Below, piece by piece: positions 1-8,097 of a stretch of 64,000 bases of DNA. The notes beneath the pieces were generated by a model. It was given only the letters and a program-made list of their open reading frames with translations. It was not told the origin of the DNA and searched no databases. This DNA comes from an uncultured Ruminococcus sp. Lineage in GTDB: Bacteria; Bacillota; Clostridia; Oscillospirales; Ruminococcaceae. Numbering within the stretch: the stretch's first letter is position 1; the number at the start of each line of letters is the position of its first letter. The translations under genes were made by a program, and so were the position numbers. Where the stretch lies: assembly GCA_947627625.1 (NCBI GenBank), contig CANQWR010000009.1, forward strand, positions 1 through 64,000, written 5' to 3'.

Positions 1-105
1 TTGGGGGCAGAGCCCCCAATGGGGGTTCAGGGGGCAAAGCCCCCTGCCCCTTATACTTAAAACAGGGGGTTTGGGGGGCGAAGCCCCCCAACAGCCTATA
101 AATAA
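1..105 (-). repeat. G/C-rich palindromic repeat, partial copy at window edge
   Basis: This stretch is a run of short G/C palindromes with GGGGGCAGAGCCCCC, GGGGGCAAAGCCCCC and GGGGGGCGAAGCCCCCC as stem-loops. It is the same core found near 30.8, 33.2, 42.2, 58.3 and 59.6 kb, here in the orientation that ends in CCTGCCCCTTAT. It lies just beyond the stop of the minus-strand CLC gene, so it could be transcribed as its 3' end. The copy is cut by the window start. Confidence 0.8.
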
Positions 106-1326
106 TTATCCCCCTATACGCTTGTTTATATATCTCGTCTTTGTCTTTGAGTAGAGAATTTTCTGCTCACTGTACAGCCCTCTGTAACCCGAAAGCATAT
201 AACTCACCGCACAGGCAAGTATATAAAACGGCAATCCCTCACCGCCAAAGAGTTCCACGGACAGCAATACCGATGCAACGGGACAGTTCGTCACTCCGCA
301 AAAAACAGCACACATTCCTATCGCTGAACCAAAAGAACAGTCCACGCCAAAAATCGCAGAGAGGGTGCTACCGAATGCCGAACCTATAAAGAACACGGGA
401 AAAATTTCACCGCCTTTGAACCCCGAACAGAGCGTCACGACAGTGAAAATTATTTTCACCGCAAAGACGTAAAAAGCGGGACGGTCTTCAAAAAACGACA
501 AAATCATCTCACCACCTGTGCCGTTATAGGTGAAATCCCCTGCAATTGCAGTCAGTATCACTACAATCACACCGCCTGTAAATGCTCTCAGAGAGTGGTT
601 TTTTATTTTCCTGAACAGTATTAAAGTCCTGTGCATGGCTATGCAGAATATAACACTCACAAAAGAACACAATGCCCCTAAAATTACTGTTTTCAAATAT
701 GACACGGGTACAAATTGCGGTAGTGTCACGGTCGGACTTAAACTCGATATTCCGAAAAATGACGACACACACGATGCCGATATTGCCGACACCGCACACG
801 GTACTATTGCGGAATAGTAAAAAATTCCTATACTCACCACTTCCATTGAAAATATCGCAGAAGTCGCAGGTGTACCGAAAACAGCAGAGAACATTCCGCT
901 CATACAGCACATTGTCATAATTCTCCTGTCGTCCTCGTCAAATTTCAGTTTACGCCCCGCAAAAGAGCCGAGTGACGCTCCTATCTGGAGAGACGCTCCC
1001 TCACGTCCGCTTGAACCCCCGCAAAGGTGTGTCAGGACTGACGAGACAAATATACAGACAGCGTGGTGAATGCCCATCTCCTTGTTGTCTCTTACGGCAA
1101 GCAGCACAAGATTTGTGCCCTTGTCGTGACTGTATTTCATTATGTCATAGAATTTAGCTATGAAAATTCCCGCAATGGGGAGCAACAGCACAAGCCATGA
1201 GTGCGACTGTCTGATACTGTTTGCACTGTCCGAACACGTGTGGAACAACACTCCCACAGCTCCCATTACAATGCCTGTTATTGTGCCGATACACAGCCAT
1301 TTCAGAAAACTCTTTGTTTCAGTCAT
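106..1326 (-). CDS. CLC-family anion/proton antiporter, possibly CLC-F fluoride type
   Basis: This 406-residue polytopic membrane protein belongs to the CLC chloride channel/antiporter family. The gating-glutamate motif GREGA is at residues 107-111 and the third selectivity segment GFKGGEIFP ends at residue 310. The canonical GSGIP serine loop of chloride CLCs is not visible; the corresponding place reads DKGTNLVLL (about 68-76). Replacement of GSGIP by a G-N-N-L-I-like sequence and a GGE..P third segment are features I associate with CLC-F fluoride/proton antiporters, so fluoride export is a reasonable inference, but chloride transport is not excluded. It lies 21 bases downstream of the DUF4317 gene on the same strand and probably shares its promoter. 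I see no fluoride riboswitch before it. Confidence 0.88.
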   Translation of the reverse strand: MTETKSFLKWLCIGTITGIVMGAVGVLFHTCSDSANSIRQSHSWLVLLLPIAGIFIAKFYDIMKYSHDKGTNLVLLAVRDNKEMGIHHAVCIFVSSVLTHLCGGSSGREGASLQIGASLGSFAGRKLKFDEDDRRIMTMCCMSGMFSAVFGTPATSAIFSMEVVSIGIFYYSAIVPCAVSAISASCVSSFFGISSLSPTVTLPQFVPVSYLKTVILGALCSFVSVIFCIAMHRTLILFRKIKNHSLRAFTGGVIVVILTAIAGDFTYNGTGGEMILSFFEDRPAFYVFAVKIIFTVVTLCSGFKGGEIFPVFFIGSAFGSTLSAIFGVDCSFGSAIGMCAVFCGVTNCPVASVLLSVELFGGEGLPFYILACAVSYMLSGYRGLYSEQKILYSKTKTRYINKRIGG

Positions 1327-1347
1327 TTTTTTATTTTTATTTAATTA

Positions 1348-2475
1348 TTATTCAAGAGTGACGGGCAGACCGTTTATATTTATCGTGGGATCGTCAATGT
1401 CTATCAGCAGACATCTCCTGCCGTTCACAACACTTGTCCTGACTTTATCTGTAGCAGAGGGCTTTATATTTACAGTGATTCCGTCCGATGACAGCACCGT
1501 CTTGCTGTCCACAAGGTTTGAAGCCGTGAGGGGTACACTTCCGCATATCTTTTCATAGACGGGCTGAGTCATATTTGTACGCTCTGCCGATACGCCTATA
1601 TCTGTCAGAATGTCTTTTAATTTACTGCTGTCTATCACGGCACTGTCCGTGTCATCTCTGTTTTCGTCAACAACGTCAAGAAGTTTCTCGTTCACGGTCT
1701 TTATAACCATGTAGTCAAGGTCGTCCCCGACAACGCTCTTCAGAATGCTCTGGAAACTGTTTTTCTCGTCCTCTGCGGAGAGGGTGAAATTACAGCCGAG
1801 AACGTCCTCAACGACTGATATATTGGGTTCTTTTATATTTTTTGTGTAGTACATTACATGATTCACGTCCGGACTTCTGTTGCTGAAAACGGGGTACAGA
1901 AATCCGTCGGAGGGGGAACGGTTTATTATTAACTCCGTGTTCAATTTCTTGACTATTCTATTTGCCTCGGAGTCAAATATAAAACCGTCTTTCGGAGTGC
2001 TTACGGGACAGATTGCCGTCAATATGTACCTGTAAATCTGGTCCTCACCGCTGTACTCGTCCTTCTTGTTTTTTCTGCGGACCGTGTACGAACAGTAAGC
2101 CGTTATGACCGCAAAGGGCGATTCATAGGCGATATTTTCCGCAATGTGTGTTATAAATCTCTCACAGATTTCCTCGTCTTTCAGTTCCGATTTGAGAAGT
2201 GAATAGAGGAGTTCCTGCTGTCCGCCCTCCGAATATGCGTCGTTGGGAAACTCGTACTCGATAAAAGCTTTTCCTATATTCGTACTTAGGACTTTTTTGA
2301 GGGTCTCGTCATAGACATCATGCTCGTCAACGGGCATTGTCACACAGGAGCGTGACTGTATACAGCGGACGTTCTTTTCAGCGTCCACAAAGCCCGTGAG
2401 GACACGCTCCATCACGAAAAATCCACTCTTGTCCGAAAAATTTTTCCTTATCTCAGATACCTCTTTTTTGTTCAT
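1348..2475 (-). CDS. DUF4317 family protein
   Basis: This is a soluble 375-residue protein of unknown function that I recognise as DUF4317, a family common in Clostridia and usually about this length. The start MNKKEVSEIRKNF and the segment CVTMPVDEHDVYDETL resemble the family N-terminus. No signal peptide, membrane segment or catalytic motif is evident. It is first in a two-gene minus-strand unit with the CLC antiporter, driven by a consensus promoter at 2523-2551. The family function is not known to me; co-transcription with an ion antiporter is the only contextual clue. Confidence 0.82.
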   Translation of the reverse strand: MNKKEVSEIRKNFSDKSGFFVMERVLTGFVDAEKNVRCIQSRSCVTMPVDEHDVYDETLKKVLSTNIGKAFIEYEFPNDAYSEGGQQELLYSLLKSELKDEEICERFITHIAENIAYESPFAVITAYCSYTVRRKNKKDEYSGEDQIYRYILTAICPVSTPKDGFIFDSEANRIVKKLNTELIINRSPSDGFLYPVFSNRSPDVNHVMYYTKNIKEPNISVVEDVLGCNFTLSAEDEKNSFQSILKSVVGDDLDYMVIKTVNEKLLDVVDENRDDTDSAVIDSSKLKDILTDIGVSAERTNMTQPVYEKICGSVPLTASNLVDSKTVLSSDGITVNIKPSATDKVRTSVVNGRRCLLIDIDDPTININGLPVTLE

Positions 2476-2522
2476 GGTTACAGCTCAATCCTTTCGTAAT
2501 TCACAAAATATATTGCTAAGAC

Positions 2523-2551
2523 ATTATACCATATTTCAAGAGAGATGTCAA
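2523..2551 (-). promoter_or_regulatory. Sigma-A promoter of the DUF4317-CLC unit
   Basis: Read on the minus strand, TTGACA (2551-2546) is followed after 17 bases by TATAAT (2528-2523). Both hexamers match consensus perfectly. The DUF4317 start lies about 47 bases downstream. Confidence 0.85.
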
Positions 2552-2584
2552 CAACACAGGCGTGGCTTATTTTCAAATAATTTA

Positions 2585-2613
2585 TTGACTTTTTCAGCAT
2601 AGTGTGATATAAT
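2585..2613 (+). promoter_or_regulatory. Sigma-A promoter of the GH5 gene
   Basis: TTGACT (2585-2590), a 17-base spacer and TATAAT (2608-2613) precede the GH5 gene. The ribosome binding site GAGAGGAGAA is at about 2633-2642. The divergent DUF4317 promoter is only 34 bases to the left, so the two could interfere or share control. Confidence 0.82.
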
Positions 2614-2651
2614 TTTTACAGTAAATAATTTATGAGAGGAGAATCTCTGAA

Positions 2652-4601
2652 ATGAAAAAATCAGGAAAAATTATCTCGGGTATATCGGCACTCGCTCTCT
2701 CCGCCCTCTGTCTCACCCCGACTGTCAGACAGGCGACCGAAAAGCCCATTGAGACCGCCCTTGCGGTTGACGACATGAACGACGACTGGCTCCACGCTGA
2801 GGGCAGCAGGCTCTATGACATGAACGGAAATGAGGTCTGGCTCACGGGTGCAAACTGGTTCGGTCTGAACTGCATAGAGTATTCACCGCACTACCTCTAT
2901 GCAGGCGATATTGACGATATGCTCCAAGAAGTAGCCGACAGGGGTATAAACGTCATACGTTTCCCAATCTCTACGGAACTCATTCTCTCGTGGATGAACG
3001 GTACACCCTACCAGATAAGTGCGGGAGGTATGCAGGCATCTTACAATCCCCCTGTTGACCAAGATGACGGCAACGGCGGTATCATCAAGGCGGGTACTTA
3101 CGGACACATAAATAAGGACTTTGTTGAGGCTGACGGAAAAACTCTCATAACAAGCGACAGGGGCTTTGATATAATTCTCGGCAAGTGCAAAAAATACGGC
3201 ATCAAGGCTTTTATAGATATTCACAGCCCTCACGCCGACAACTCGGGACACAACTATAACCTCTGGTACGGCAAGGAAACCGCTGACGGTACTATGATTA
3301 CTACCGAAATATGGCAGGATACTCTTGTATGGCTTGCGGATAAGTACAAGGACAACGATACTCTCATAGGCTATGACCTGAAAAATGAACCTCACGGAAA
3401 AGGTCCGGAGGGCGACAAGGCTGCAAAGTGGGACGGCTCTACAGACGAAAACAACTGGGCTTATGCCGCTACTAACTGTGCAGAAGCTATCCTCGATGTG
3501 AACCCTCACGCACTCATCTTTATAGAGGGTGTTGAACAGTCCCTCAGCGGGGCAATGCCCGGGGATTACTGGGGTATCGCCGACAGACGTGATAATTCAC
3601 CCTATATAGGTGCATGGTGGGGCGGTAACTTCCGTGGTGCAAGGGAGTACCCCATTCAGCCCAAACAGGGTACAAGTCAGATAGTCTACTCTCCTCACGA
3701 CTACGGTCCGTCTGTTTATGCTCAGGAGTGGTTCAACAAAGACTTCACAACACAGACTCTTCTTGACGACTACTGGTACGACACTTGGGCTTACATAAAT
3801 GCGGAAGACATCGCTCCCGAACTCATAGGCGAATGGGGCGGTCATATGGACGGTGCGGAAAATCAGAAGTGGATGGAACTCCTCCGTGACTACATGATTG
3901 AACACCATATTAACCACACTTTCTGGTGCCTCAACACAAATTCGGGTGACACAGGCGGTCTCTGGGCAGGTTTCTCCTACTCAATAGACACAGGTACGGA
4001 AATAACTTGGGAAGAGGAAAAATACGCCCTCTTTGAGAAGTCCCTCTGGCAGACACAGGAGACGGGCAAATATATCGGTCTTGACCATCAGGTAGCTCTC
4101 GGAAACAACGGTCTCTCACTGAATGAATTTTATTCAAGTTATGCCGCAACAGAGGGCAGTAACCTCGACGGCGGTACTATTGTAAAGGACGGCAAACCTG
4201 TCGACGCTACTCCCTCAACGGGCGGTGACACTCCCACAACTTCTCCGTCCGATACGTCCACGGAGACACAGCCCGTTACTTCCGACACTCAGACGGAGAC
4301 TACCGAGACACAGGGGAGTACCTCACAGGAGACTACTACTTCCGGGGATAATCCTGATAGCGATATTCTCTATGGTGACGCTAATCTTGACAAGACGGTC
4401 ACGATAGCGGACGCTGTCGCAATACTCCAGTTCCTTGCAAACAGCGACGAGTACGCTCTGTCCGATACCGCTATGAAAAATGCGGACGTTTGCGGAAATG
4501 ACGGCGTGAACACAGAGGACGCTCTCACCGTGCAGCTCATCGATGCGGGAAAGATAAAAACCGACCAATTGCCCGTTGAGAGTATCGAACAGTACAAGTA
4601 A
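2652..4601 (+). CDS. Secreted GH5 endoglucanase with type I dockerin
   Basis: This 649-residue secreted enzyme probably cleaves beta-1,4-glucan within the plant cell wall and docks onto a cellulosome scaffoldin. A signal peptide covers about residues 1-38 (KK start, then a hydrophobic stretch and AVDD). The GH5 barrel spans about 45-480. The acid/base glutamate is E246 in LKNEPHG and the nucleophile is E394 in LIGEWGG. A Thr/Ser/Pro linker at about 520-567 leads to a dockerin at 573-640, with one clear Ca-binding repeat (DANLDKTVTIADAVAILQ) and a weaker second one (DVCGNDGVNTEDALTVQ). The gene is monocistronic, with its own promoter and a terminator at 4654-4687. GH5 subfamily and exact substrate are not determined. 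Confidence 0.93.
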   Translation: MKKSGKIISGISALALSALCLTPTVRQATEKPIETALAVDDMNDDWLHAEGSRLYDMNGNEVWLTGANWFGLNCIEYSPHYLYAGDIDDMLQEVADRGINVIRFPISTELILSWMNGTPYQISAGGMQASYNPPVDQDDGNGGIIKAGTYGHINKDFVEADGKTLITSDRGFDIILGKCKKYGIKAFIDIHSPHADNSGHNYNLWYGKETADGTMITTEIWQDTLVWLADKYKDNDTLIGYDLKNEPHGKGPEGDKAAKWDGSTDENNWAYAATNCAEAILDVNPHALIFIEGVEQSLSGAMPGDYWGIADRRDNSPYIGAWWGGNFRGAREYPIQPKQGTSQIVYSPHDYGPSVYAQEWFNKDFTTQTLLDDYWYDTWAYINAEDIAPELIGEWGGHMDGAENQKWMELLRDYMIEHHINHTFWCLNTNSGDTGGLWAGFSYSIDTGTEITWEEEKYALFEKSLWQTQETGKYIGLDHQVALGNNGLSLNEFYSSYAATEGSNLDGGTIVKDGKPVDATPSTGGDTPTTSPSDTSTETQPVTSDTQTETTETQGSTSQETTTSGDNPDSDILYGDANLDKTVTIADAVAILQFLANSDEYALSDTAMKNADVCGNDGVNTEDALTVQLIDAGKIKTDQLPVESIEQYK

Positions 4602-4653
4602 TGCTAAATTAAATTAAAAATAAAATATTAGAAATAAAAATTAAAAACACTCA

Positions 4654-4687
4654 CACGGCAAGGGCGGAAAAAACCGCCTTAGCCGTG
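4654..4687. terminator. Bidirectional intrinsic terminator between convergent genes
   Basis: CACGGC-AAGGGCGG pairs with CCGCCTT-GCCGTG around an A6 loop, in an A-rich context. It separates the plus-strand GH5 gene from the minus-strand M23 gene. Confidence 0.7.
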
Positions 4688-4698
4688 GGGCGTTCCGT

Positions 4699-5586
4699 TC
4701 ACTGTCTGATAAGTGCAAGGGGATCGGTGTATACGCCGTTGTGCGTTATCTCAAGGTGAAGATGCGGAGCAAGGGCACTCTCTATATCGGCAGTATTTCC
4801 GACAGTCCCTATCAGTTCACCGCTGACAAGCCTGTCGCCCTCCTGAATTGAGAGTGCGTCCGAAAGACCACAGTATTTCGAGATAAATCCGTTAAAGTGG
4901 TCTATAGTTACCGTCACTCCCCACAGCGGACTTTGTTCAACTCTCTTGACCTCTCCACCCGATACGGCGTACACTTCCGCACCTGCCTCCGCCGAAATGT
5001 CGGTGCCGTTGTGGGTCTGCCAAGAACCTGTGGTCTCGCTGCGGACAAGTTCCCCACCGCTGAACGGGCTCAGTATCTCACTCATGTCCGCAAGTGGTGC
5101 AGACGGCATATCAAGTTGTACCGCTCCCGCTTTGAGTTCCTCGGCTTCGGCGTTTTCTCCCGAATTATCGGCAAAAACTTCCTCCGCACCCTCCCGATTT
5201 TCGGCATTCACACTAACGTCGCTCTCCTCACTGTACGCCACGGGTTCGTCTTCGGGAATTTCCGCTACTCTCTCATCTTCGGGAGACTGCTGCTGTGCTG
5301 CGGCTTTTTCCGTGACAGTCTCCCTTTCCGCACTCGTGTTTACGGAAGCCGTGAGAGACGGGACTGTCGTTTCGGTCACAGAAGTCCTCGGAACTCCCGT
5401 AACTTTTTTGTCGGCTACCGAATCGTGTACGCTGTTTTCCATCAGCATATTTTCGGTCAGGTCCTCCCCCTGCCTGTAGGCAAAGAAACACGCCGAACCG
5501 ACCATCACCGCACTTATTCCCAGAGCTGTGTAAAAACCCTTTGAACTTCTCTTGTCTGAAAAAAGATTTTTTTTCAAATTAAACAC
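4699..5586 (-). CDS. Membrane-anchored M23 metallopeptidase, SpoIIQ-like
   Basis: This 295-residue protein has a short cytosolic start, one membrane segment (about 18-37), a long acidic Ser/Thr/Glu-rich spacer (about 50-165) and a C-terminal LytM/M23 domain (about 172-295). The zinc ligands are present: H192 and D196 in HNGTD, and H275/H277 in PHLHLEI, so it should be an active peptidoglycan endopeptidase, as in clostridial SpoIIQ. The layout of a signal anchor plus C-terminal M23 domain and the size fit SpoIIQ, which acts with SpoIIIAH at the forespore membrane. A vegetative cell-wall role is an alternative. The ribosome binding site GGAGGTG precedes the start. It is divergent from the cysteine desulfurase. 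Confidence 0.82.
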   Translation of the reverse strand: MFNLKKNLFSDKRSSKGFYTALGISAVMVGSACFFAYRQGEDLTENMLMENSVHDSVADKKVTGVPRTSVTETTVPSLTASVNTSAERETVTEKAAAQQQSPEDERVAEIPEDEPVAYSEESDVSVNAENREGAEEVFADNSGENAEAEELKAGAVQLDMPSAPLADMSEILSPFSGGELVRSETTGSWQTHNGTDISAEAGAEVYAVSGGEVKRVEQSPLWGVTVTIDHFNGFISKYCGLSDALSIQEGDRLVSGELIGTVGNTADIESALAPHLHLEITHNGVYTDPLALIRQ

Positions 5587-5620
5587 CTCCGCTGTTATTA
5601 TTGACAGTCTTTATCCGAAT

Positions 5621-5635
5621 TATGCCGTCGGCATA
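5621..5635. promoter_or_regulatory. Perfect palindrome between divergent genes, possible operator
   Basis: TATGCCG-T-CGGCATA is a perfect 7+1+7 palindrome lying between the divergent M23 and cysteine desulfurase starts. A TTGACA is 14 bases upstream on the plus strand (5601-5606), which would place the palindrome over a promoter region. Function as a regulator site is inferred only from symmetry and position. Confidence 0.35.
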
Positions 5636-5697
5636 GCGGGAACGAATTTTTTTTGACTGCGTTTCGGCGGAAATTACACGAAAGGATTTGAGACAAT

Positions 5698-6825
5698 ATG
5701 CCTGTATATCTTGACAACGCCTCAACGACAAAGCCCTGTGCGGAAGCTGTTGAGGCTGTAAAACACGCCCTCACCGAAAATTACGGAAATCCCTCCTCTC
5801 TCCACAGAGTGGGGCTTTATGCACAGCTTGCCGTCGACAGGGCGAGAAAAATTACTGCACGCTCTATAGGTGCGGGGGCGGACAGTATAATATTCACGTC
5901 GGGGGCGACCGAAAGCAACAATCTTGCTGTCAGAGGTGCTTGCAGAGCCTATGGGCGTAAGAAAAAGCGTATAGTCTGTTCGTCTGTGGAACACCCTTCT
6001 GTGAAAAAGACTGTCCTTGACATGGAAAAAGAGGGCTTTGAAGTTATTTTTATAAAGCCCTCCCACGGCGGCAGATTTGAACCGAAAGATTTTGTACAGG
6101 CTTGCAATAGTGAGACCGTCCTGATAACTATGATGTACGTCAACAATGAGACGGGTTATATACTCCCCGTTGAGGAGGTTTTCGGGGAAGTCAAGAAAAA
6201 ATTCCCCGAAATTATAACTCATTCCGACTGCGTACAGGCTTATATGAAACTGCCCTTTACCGCAAGAAAACTCAATGCCGATTTGATTTCCCTAAGCGGG
6301 CACAAGATAGAAGCTGTAAAGGGGTGCGGAGTCCTGTTTGTAAGGGACGGTGTCAGACTTATACCTCAGATGACGGGCGGAAATCAGGAGAGGGGTTTGC
6401 GTTCGGGTACGGAGAGCGTCCCGCTTATTTCCGCTTTCGGAGCGTCCGTGAAAAAGATGTCCGATGATATTGACGAGAGACTTGAAAAAGTCAATAATCT
6501 GAAATCTTATTTGCTTGAAAAAATTTCCGATATAGAGGGAGTTCAGATAAATTCACCCGATGACGGTCTGCCGTATATAATAAGTATATCACAGCCTAAG
6601 CGTTCCGAAATAATGCTGCACTACCTTGAAAGTAAAGATATTTACGTTTCAAGCGGTTCAGCCTGCTCAAGGGGAAAGCAGAGCGGTGTTGCGGAGCAGT
6701 TCGGCATAACAGGAAGGCGTGCGGACGGAATTTTGCGTGTCAGCATAACGGCGGACACAAAAGAGAGTGAAATTGATTTGTTTGCGGAAGTTCTCAGAGA
6801 GGGGATAGAAAATATAAGGGGTTAA
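5698..6825 (+). CDS. Cysteine desulfurase (NifS/IscS/NifZ class)
   Basis: This 375-residue PLP enzyme converts cysteine to alanine and passes persulfide sulfur onward. The PLP lysine is K203 in SGHK, and the catalytic cysteine is C323 in SSGSACSRGKQSG on a class I-type mobile loop. The length is normal for the family. The ribosome binding site is CGAAAGGA. The next two genes are a membrane protein and ThiI, so the most likely job is to supply sulfur for 4-thiouridine in tRNA, like the NifZ-ThiI pair of Bacillus. This ThiI lacks its own rhodanese domain, which fits that direct-transfer arrangement. Fe-S cluster supply is an alternative, although no scaffold gene is nearby. Confidence 0.93.
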   Translation: MPVYLDNASTTKPCAEAVEAVKHALTENYGNPSSLHRVGLYAQLAVDRARKITARSIGAGADSIIFTSGATESNNLAVRGACRAYGRKKKRIVCSSVEHPSVKKTVLDMEKEGFEVIFIKPSHGGRFEPKDFVQACNSETVLITMMYVNNETGYILPVEEVFGEVKKKFPEIITHSDCVQAYMKLPFTARKLNADLISLSGHKIEAVKGCGVLFVRDGVRLIPQMTGGNQERGLRSGTESVPLISAFGASVKKMSDDIDERLEKVNNLKSYLLEKISDIEGVQINSPDDGLPYIISISQPKRSEIMLHYLESKDIYVSSGSACSRGKQSGVAEQFGITGRRADGILRVSITADTKESEIDLFAEVLREGIENIRG

Positions 6826-6871
6826 GCCGTAAATTCTGACAGCGGAAACGCTGTCTATTGGAGGTGGTAGG

Positions 6872-8017
6872 GTGGAAAAAACTGCCGACAGCAGTATTAT
6901 AAACGTTATTGATGATTTCGACTACTCCACTCAGGACGAGTCATATAACGAAAAATTCATAGGTTGGAGGAGAAAAAAGGATAACCGTTTTTCATACAGC
7001 TTTGAGTCAAACGCAAAAGAGAGTATTTTTGTCGACGGCAGGGGTTTTGTCAGTACAAATATGATAAACGCCGAAAAGGAGACTCTCTCACATATTTTTT
7101 ATGTCATAGGTGTGGCAATGCTCGCATGGGTGGTGATTGACAACATAGTCAGCAAGATTTTTATTATACTTCTCAGTTTTGCGAAAGTCAACATACACAC
7201 GAATTTTTTCAGCTATGCTATATACGGGGGAAGCCGTGAAGTCGTATCGGTTCTGATAGTCATATCTGCCGTCAAAATGCTCCTGCCGATGTTCTATATA
7301 CGGCACAGTTTCAACGTCCCTGTGAAAGTCGAGTTAATGCACACCATGCGACACCCTGTTGAACTTATAAACGCTATAGCTATGGCGGTGGTGGTCTGCA
7401 CGGTGACAAGCATACCGTCAGCGTATTCAAGTGAGACTAAAGAAATTTACGAATTTTTCAAAAGTCTCAATGCGGACGTTTCCGTCTGGGGACAGACCGA
7501 ATTTCTTGTCTATACCGCTTTCGACACGCTCATAGTGTCGGTCATGTCGGGAATATTTTTTCACGGTTCTATGTTCGCAGTTCTCAGGCAGTTCGGAGAT
7601 ATTTTTGCAATAGTCGTCACCTCCGTCACAGCGGGACTTCTAACGGAAAATTTCAACGAGATGATAGCGGTTACTCTTGTGACGGCAGTCGGGGCGGTCG
7701 GAATGCTCAGAAGCGGTAGTATCTTCACATCTGTTGCAGTCCAGGTCGTCTACAGGATGTACCTGCTTGCTATGGCGATAATAGAAGTAGACCCGTCCGA
7801 AAATATGTTCCTGACAAGGGGAGTTTTTATGGCGGTGTGTCTCCTGTCGGGAATTATTTCGAGTATGATAATATGGCTCACAAGCCGTAACAGGAAATTT
7901 CTTGCTAAATGCCGTTCGGAATTAACTTTTGCGGAGAGACTTGGCTTTTCCGTCAGGACTTTTCCGTATCTGGCAGTTGTCGCACTGTGCATAGCTTATT
8001 CGGCGGTCAGCTTTTGA
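6872..8017 (+). CDS. Polytopic membrane protein, degenerate CPBP-like
   Basis: This 381-residue protein has a 70-residue soluble, acidic start followed by about seven hydrophobic segments. Residues from about 225 to 310 resemble the core of CPBP/CAAX-type intramembrane proteases (two helices, then a LRSGSIF-like turn and a further helix). The expected EExxxR and the two later histidine motifs are not there: the positions read as SVMSGIFFHG and TAGLLTENF. It is therefore probably a non-catalytic homologue or a distant relative. It starts with GTG at 6872 after GGAGGTG, and sits between cysteine desulfurase and thiI with short spacers. I cannot give a function. Confidence 0.72.
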   Translation: MEKTADSSIINVIDDFDYSTQDESYNEKFIGWRRKKDNRFSYSFESNAKESIFVDGRGFVSTNMINAEKETLSHIFYVIGVAMLAWVVIDNIVSKIFIILLSFAKVNIHTNFFSYAIYGGSREVVSVLIVISAVKMLLPMFYIRHSFNVPVKVELMHTMRHPVELINAIAMAVVVCTVTSIPSAYSSETKEIYEFFKSLNADVSVWGQTEFLVYTAFDTLIVSVMSGIFFHGSMFAVLRQFGDIFAIVVTSVTAGLLTENFNEMIAVTLVTAVGAVGMLRSGSIFTSVAVQVVYRMYLLAMAIIEVDPSENMFLTRGVFMAVCLLSGIISSMIIWLTSRNRKFLAKCRSELTFAERLGFSVRTFPYLAVVALCIAYSAVSF

Positions 8018-8032
8018 GAAAAATAAAAAAAT

Positions 8033-8057
8033 CCCCCGTCCTTAAAACAGACGGGGG
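8033..8057 (-). terminator. Hairpin with terminator polarity on the minus strand
   Basis: CCCCCGTC pairs with GACGGGGG around CTTAAAACA. The T-run that would make it an intrinsic terminator lies on the minus-strand side (the plus strand has AAAAATAAAAAAAT before it and none after). It sits between the CPBP-like gene and thiI. It may stop antisense transcription or modulate the operon. Confidence 0.45.
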
Positions 8058-8097
8058 TAGAATTTCAGAGAGAAACACCAAAAGAGAGGATTTTTTT

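Noticed and set aside
1327-1347. Fluoride riboswitch before the CLC gene
   Set aside because: Only 21 bases separate it from the preceding gene, and nothing like the crcB motif is present there or upstream of DUF4317.
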